Virus record (IMG/VR): IMGVR_UViG_3300018418_000019
Location: 1 to 60,373 of that record
Length of the DNA: 60,373 nt
DNA from: a virus
Direction: 5' to 3' (one strand)
Below the pieces are notes generated by a model that was given only the letters and a program-made list of their open reading frames with translations, ran no database searches and was not told the origin of the DNA. The translations under genes were made by a program, and so were the position numbers. Below, in pieces: positions 57,901-60,373 of this stretch; within the stretch, counting starts at the first letter, position 1, and each line of letters starts with the position of its first letter.

Positions 57901-60328
57901 GCAGCGAGCCAAAGACTACTTTAGTCAGGGTTGTGTTGTAGAAATTATGACACCTAAGAAGTCGGCTGAGTCTCAGGTGTACTATGAGATTGGTGAATCG
58001 TTTCCTATTGTTACTGCTAACGGGAAAAGAACTCACGGTGGCTCAAGGGGCAACACGTCACAGGGCAACATAGACATGACGGTTACGTCAGAGAGCTTCT
58101 TCGTTTCTTCTAAGCGCTTGTACCTTGGCGACAAGGTTCTTGTTGCCACTCCTTTTGATGGCGTCGCCGCCAACGCAAGCGGATTTGTATTTGTTTCAGG
58201 AGTTGCTCCAGTCCCCAACGGTTACAGATATTTCGTAGACCCAAGCAATAATTTTGTCAGCGCCGCCGTGGGTGAGTCCTATACAGGGACAGTGCCCTCT
58301 CAATATGGAAACAGCAACTCAGCTCACTATGGTGTTGTTACGCTTAGAGACGGTGATGTATACTACAGAAGTAGGGAGATGCTCGTCAACGCCAAGCAGG
58401 ATTTTTCTCCAGCCTTGTCTCCAGGTGATACATTTAAGTACAACCCGACGGCTCCAAGGAAGCAGGATTACGAAAGGTTTGATATTGAGGACGCCTCCGT
58501 TAGTGACTTTTTTGAATCAAACTCATACTCCACTGGACGTCCACATATAGAGACACCAGAGCAGGCGAGAATGAGGCGCACCACGTCAATTACGTATAGC
58601 GACCCATTTGCTTTTGATTCAACTCAGCTAAATCTTTCATCATTCAACCCGAGCTTGTTCCCGTATCATGACATGCCGTCTAAGCATGGTGATATAGCAG
58701 CGCTTATAGATGGCAATGAGTCGCTCACGGTTTTGCAGGAAAGCAAGGTGTCCTTATTGCCCATTGACAGGAACGTTGTTGAGCTTGGTGGTGACAGCAA
58801 CATGGTTGCGTCAACGAATGTTATTGGCACACCTACATTTATGTCTGGTTCTTATGGACCAGGTAACTCACCCGAGGGTGTCATTGAGAGATTCGGTCAG
58901 GTATATTTCTCCGACGCAAGAAGCGGTGTGGTGTGCAGGATTGATGGGGGCGGTATTGTGCCTATTAGCTCAGAAAAGATGGAGTCATATTTTGAGGGTC
59001 TCTTTGGAGGCGTCAACAATGCCGTTGCCCGACCAAGAATCCCAAGCGGCTTTGACCCAGAGAACGGTGAGTACATAATTACTACAGAGCCTATTGACTT
59101 TAAGAAGTTTGTGATAAACCAGTCTACTGTTGGGTACGCTGCCGCCGCCCCAGATAACGCTACATATACAGACATTAAGGTTCAGCCCAAGTTTGCAACA
59201 GACTTGCTGTTGTCCTGGGACACGGAGAAGCTTGACTGGGATGAGGCAGATTGGGCGACGAGCACCTGCATCCCCAAGTGGGATGACATGCACCAAGGAA
59301 TTATATTTTTGGATAGAGTGAACGAGACTAGCGGTGTGTACATTGACCCTGTGTATGAAACGTCTGGAGCTAGCATCAGGATTGACACCATGGTAGAGGG
59401 CCAGCTGTATCGCGGCAGTGCCCACATTTCATTACAAGACTTTACCGTAGAGTTTTGTCAGACCCTCATTCAGACTAGTGGGGCCTCGGCAACTCAGTAT
59501 ATGGATATCCTACCTGCTGTAGACCCAGAGCAGGCTACGATTGCTTGGTCGCCTGCGGCGCAGAAGTGGTTGACATTCTACTCCTTCATACCAGACTTGT
59601 ACGTCAACGTACAGAATAGATTCTTTTCCTTTAAGGATGGGCAGATGTGGTATCACAACAAGCTGTCTACAAGGAATAGCTTCTACGGAGATACATACCG
59701 CTCAGAGCTTGAGCTCATCTCCAAGGGTAACCCTAGCAGCATTAAATTCTACAAGGCCATGAGCCTAGAGGGTAACGCGAATTGGAAGACCACGCTTTCT
59801 AATGAGAAGCAGCAGGCCGCTGTGATAGAGACTAGTCACTGGAATGAGAAGGAGGGTCTCAGATATGCAAACATCCCAAGGGTTATTGACGAAGACCCTA
59901 ACCCAGAGATAACTACTCTGCCGTCATCTGCCTACAGGGTTGTGGGTACAGTAGATTCTGTTGATGGTACGTCGGTTACGTTTACATCTAACGTAAACAA
60001 GTCACCTGTCATCACTGGTCCTTCCGCTAAAGTTTACAGACACCGCAGTGGCGTTGACGCTGGATGGGTGCAGGTCACTGGAAAGATATCTGCTCTGTCA
60101 AATAAGAACACGGTTTCCTTCACATCGGACCCAAGTGCGGACGTTCAGGCTGGCGACATCATTGCCAACGTATACTCTGGCGGTGTAAACGGAGACACCC
60201 TAAGAAGCTACTACACAAAGGTTAAGCTCGAAAACGAAGACTCAGAAGCCAGGGAGTTGTATGCAGTAAATCTCGTGTATGAGTCATCAACTCTACACAA
60301 CGATGGTGGCCAACCTAATAATCAGTAA
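54932..60328 (+). CDS. Large tail hub/muzzle-like protein (1798 aa)
   Basis: N-terminus MAIDKLIPQYLNRDDDERIL, followed by a long beta-propeller-like/hub region (IYFFLYNGNGNHGIYKYTAL; LLYFTDNRNEPRKINATKAV; FQFAYQYVYDDGEVSALSPY), a pattern seen in large tail hub or stabilisation proteins of crAss-like and P22-like phages. No membrane segment. The C-terminus has small beta repeats (VDGTSVTFTSNVNKSPVITG). It forms the end of the connector/tail unit, and the gene after it starts within the last 36 bases. Confidence 0.7.
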   Translation: MAIDKLIPQYLNRDDDERILKSYEMVDALNVRISHEEDGDAGVIKNVEGNQSVAAKSASDTIPATGLNKVIGAVSSEAHKCIYFFLYNGNGNHGIYKYTALPGTEDSDVYQKVYESSSLNFNLQGYVSADLIVNQNGEHLLYFTDNRNEPRKINATKAVSGAYSDLINNGTDDEKELFLSVCKQPPLKPPTFVFNSNSALARNQLNDKVFQFAYQYVYDDGEVSALSPYSKLAISSNHLAFNNAQRAIYDGLNNEIEITVDNNKGPVKKIRLYARKGNGGYFVKVAEVNNIPDVDTQSVVFRNDGLYNQLDENTANKPFDSVPRLAGAQTFSNNRLFYGNYVEGFDNIQTETLTFPVYYDVTQGADISVDRGDVQTLQQNEGNLYYRAALALGSRYDNMEAEAIVFPHDPLNNFQMRGTGKPISFGVDISNINSNGIADDATLAINIGLNGDAIGIVNISAPEFSEIGEPPDFTYDYQYKAFDIPITLFDDGAQVDHEGTAGDGGKILFMSPHRYASRDLGDGFTEYNYHRHHSLNNLQMLSAIELNELIEVSAGTTRDEIGQIIVDRVNGSTATVAVASKMVGPDVDRAALNAIGGIKSQAIKDEVNFSEQIFSENVYINPGLEDVYEYDRGFIWIEWKGEFTFSVDASYDETTSQVSFVYRLEDVNIEAESAKTWNSTYLPNSKYNGSAVTGHSYSNGEVVCSVKTTQNFANNGGGALKDGPDYACGIRDVAVFGSAQLVSGTNDTDKNRSFKSGASHEFGIVYFDDRNRSGGVQKLGALQVAPIGSPRRNGRNGRSEIDIRLMHDPPDWAVRWAPVYSKNTTYEKFLQFTVAEAMLPNLNLFRDILSPVDTEGDDSLKNSRKINSALGDDVRSAIFLSMRTLEGKNSSYKEFKGGNVNYQYTEGDILRVVSYVSKNGTRVYPNNVEFTITGYTFFNDDENNPLVVSQTSTDISSDEEASEKDNAYRRTGWFLSIRDNSISGFDRSSVQRAKDYFSQGCVVEIMTPKKSAESQVYYEIGESFPIVTANGKRTHGGSRGNTSQGNIDMTVTSESFFVSSKRLYLGDKVLVATPFDGVAANASGFVFVSGVAPVPNGYRYFVDPSNNFVSAAVGESYTGTVPSQYGNSNSAHYGVVTLRDGDVYYRSREMLVNAKQDFSPALSPGDTFKYNPTAPRKQDYERFDIEDASVSDFFESNSYSTGRPHIETPEQARMRRTTSITYSDPFAFDSTQLNLSSFNPSLFPYHDMPSKHGDIAALIDGNESLTVLQESKVSLLPIDRNVVELGGDSNMVASTNVIGTPTFMSGSYGPGNSPEGVIERFGQVYFSDARSGVVCRIDGGGIVPISSEKMESYFEGLFGGVNNAVARPRIPSGFDPENGEYIITTEPIDFKKFVINQSTVGYAAAAPDNATYTDIKVQPKFATDLLLSWDTEKLDWDEADWATSTCIPKWDDMHQGIIFLDRVNETSGVYIDPVYETSGASIRIDTMVEGQLYRGSAHISLQDFTVEFCQTLIQTSGASATQYMDILPAVDPEQATIAWSPAAQKWLTFYSFIPDLYVNVQNRFFSFKDGQMWYHNKLSTRNSFYGDTYRSELELISKGNPSSIKFYKAMSLEGNANWKTTLSNEKQQAAVIETSHWNEKEGLRYANIPRVIDEDPNPEITTLPSSAYRVVGTVDSVDGTSVTFTSNVNKSPVITGPSAKVYRHRSGVDAGWVQVTGKISALSNKNTVSFTSDPSADVQAGDIIANVYSGGVNGDTLRSYYTKVKLENEDSEARELYAVNLVYESSTLHNDGGQPNNQ

Positions 60329-60337
60329 ATTAGCAAC

Positions 60338-60373
60338 ATGTTTGACGAGTACGGAAACCCAATTCAGATAGGA
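60338..60373 (+). CDS. Start of virion gene, truncated by window end
   Basis: ATG 9 nt after the tail hub stop; 12 codons (MFDEYGNPIQIG) are visible and open to the edge. The frame matches the open frame at base 1, so this may be the missing start of the gene that ends at 996 if the genome is circular. Confidence 0.65.
   Translation, partial: MFDEYGNPIQIG

Noticed and set aside
1-60373. CRISPR arrays, insertion sequences, integrase or terminal repeats
   Set aside because: No regularly spaced repeats, transposase or recombinase motifs seen, and the two ends share no obvious direct repeat by eye.

Overview
The window reads as a tailed double-stranded DNA phage of a marine Bacteroidota (Flavobacteriia-type) host. 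Three things point to that host. The late genes sit behind TAnnTTTG promoter boxes (TATATTTG, TATCTTTG, TACCTTTG), which is the Bacteroidota -7 consensus. Two secreted proteins end in type IX secretion system (T9SS) sorting domains, a system confined to Bacteroidota. The replicative primase-helicase has the BT4734/VirE-type N-terminus common in this phylum. The terminase, portal, capsid and connector proteins look like distant relatives of crAss-like podoviruses. I see no integrase, no DNA polymerase and no RNA polymerase.

Layout. (1) 1-11333 (+): end of a virion gene, then a 3438-residue multidomain virion protein. (2) 11330-13092 (+): lysis-type cassette with a DUF5675 protein, a 3-TM holin-like protein, two tiny peptides, a membrane protein and a spanin-like TM/coiled-coil protein. 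(3) 16006-13089 (-): a two-gene cassette, separated from the replication operon by a terminator, encoding an M43 metalloprotease with a T9SS type A sorting domain and a second secreted protein with a T9SS type B sorting domain. (4) 28984-16100 (-): the early/replication block. It contains about 18 very small genes, an ArdC-type antirestriction protein, an ERF annealing protein with a RecE-like exonuclease, an SSB-like small protein, tRNA-Arg and tRNA-like elements, a DnaA-domain-IV-like protein, a DUF1599/Nmad1 protein, the primase-helicase and three PD-(D/E)XK nucleases. (5) 28985-29651: a non-coding divergent hub. (6) 29652-60373 (+): the late block, with small basic proteins, a lytic transglycosylase, tandem GroES, terminase, portal, a run of fibres ending in an RCC1 propeller, scaffold, capsid, connector proteins and a 1798-residue tail protein. 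Two minus-strand genes interrupt it: a winged-helix regulator and a small exported protein.

The last 12 codons of the window (MFDEYGNPIQIG) are in frame with the open frame at base 1. The window is therefore plausibly a complete circular or circularly permuted genome cut inside one gene.

Regulation is unusually legible. Early minus-strand units share a rigid bipartite element (CACAATAA-N14-CGTT, eight copies). Several late genes start 4-5 nt after a TAnnTTTG box and so should be leaderless. The late hub promoter (TTG-N20-TACCTTTG) has a tandem GTTAAC operator-like repeat that recurs near early promoters. The best candidates for an undescribed system are the phage-borne T9SS-targeted protease cassette and the early promoter/leader module.
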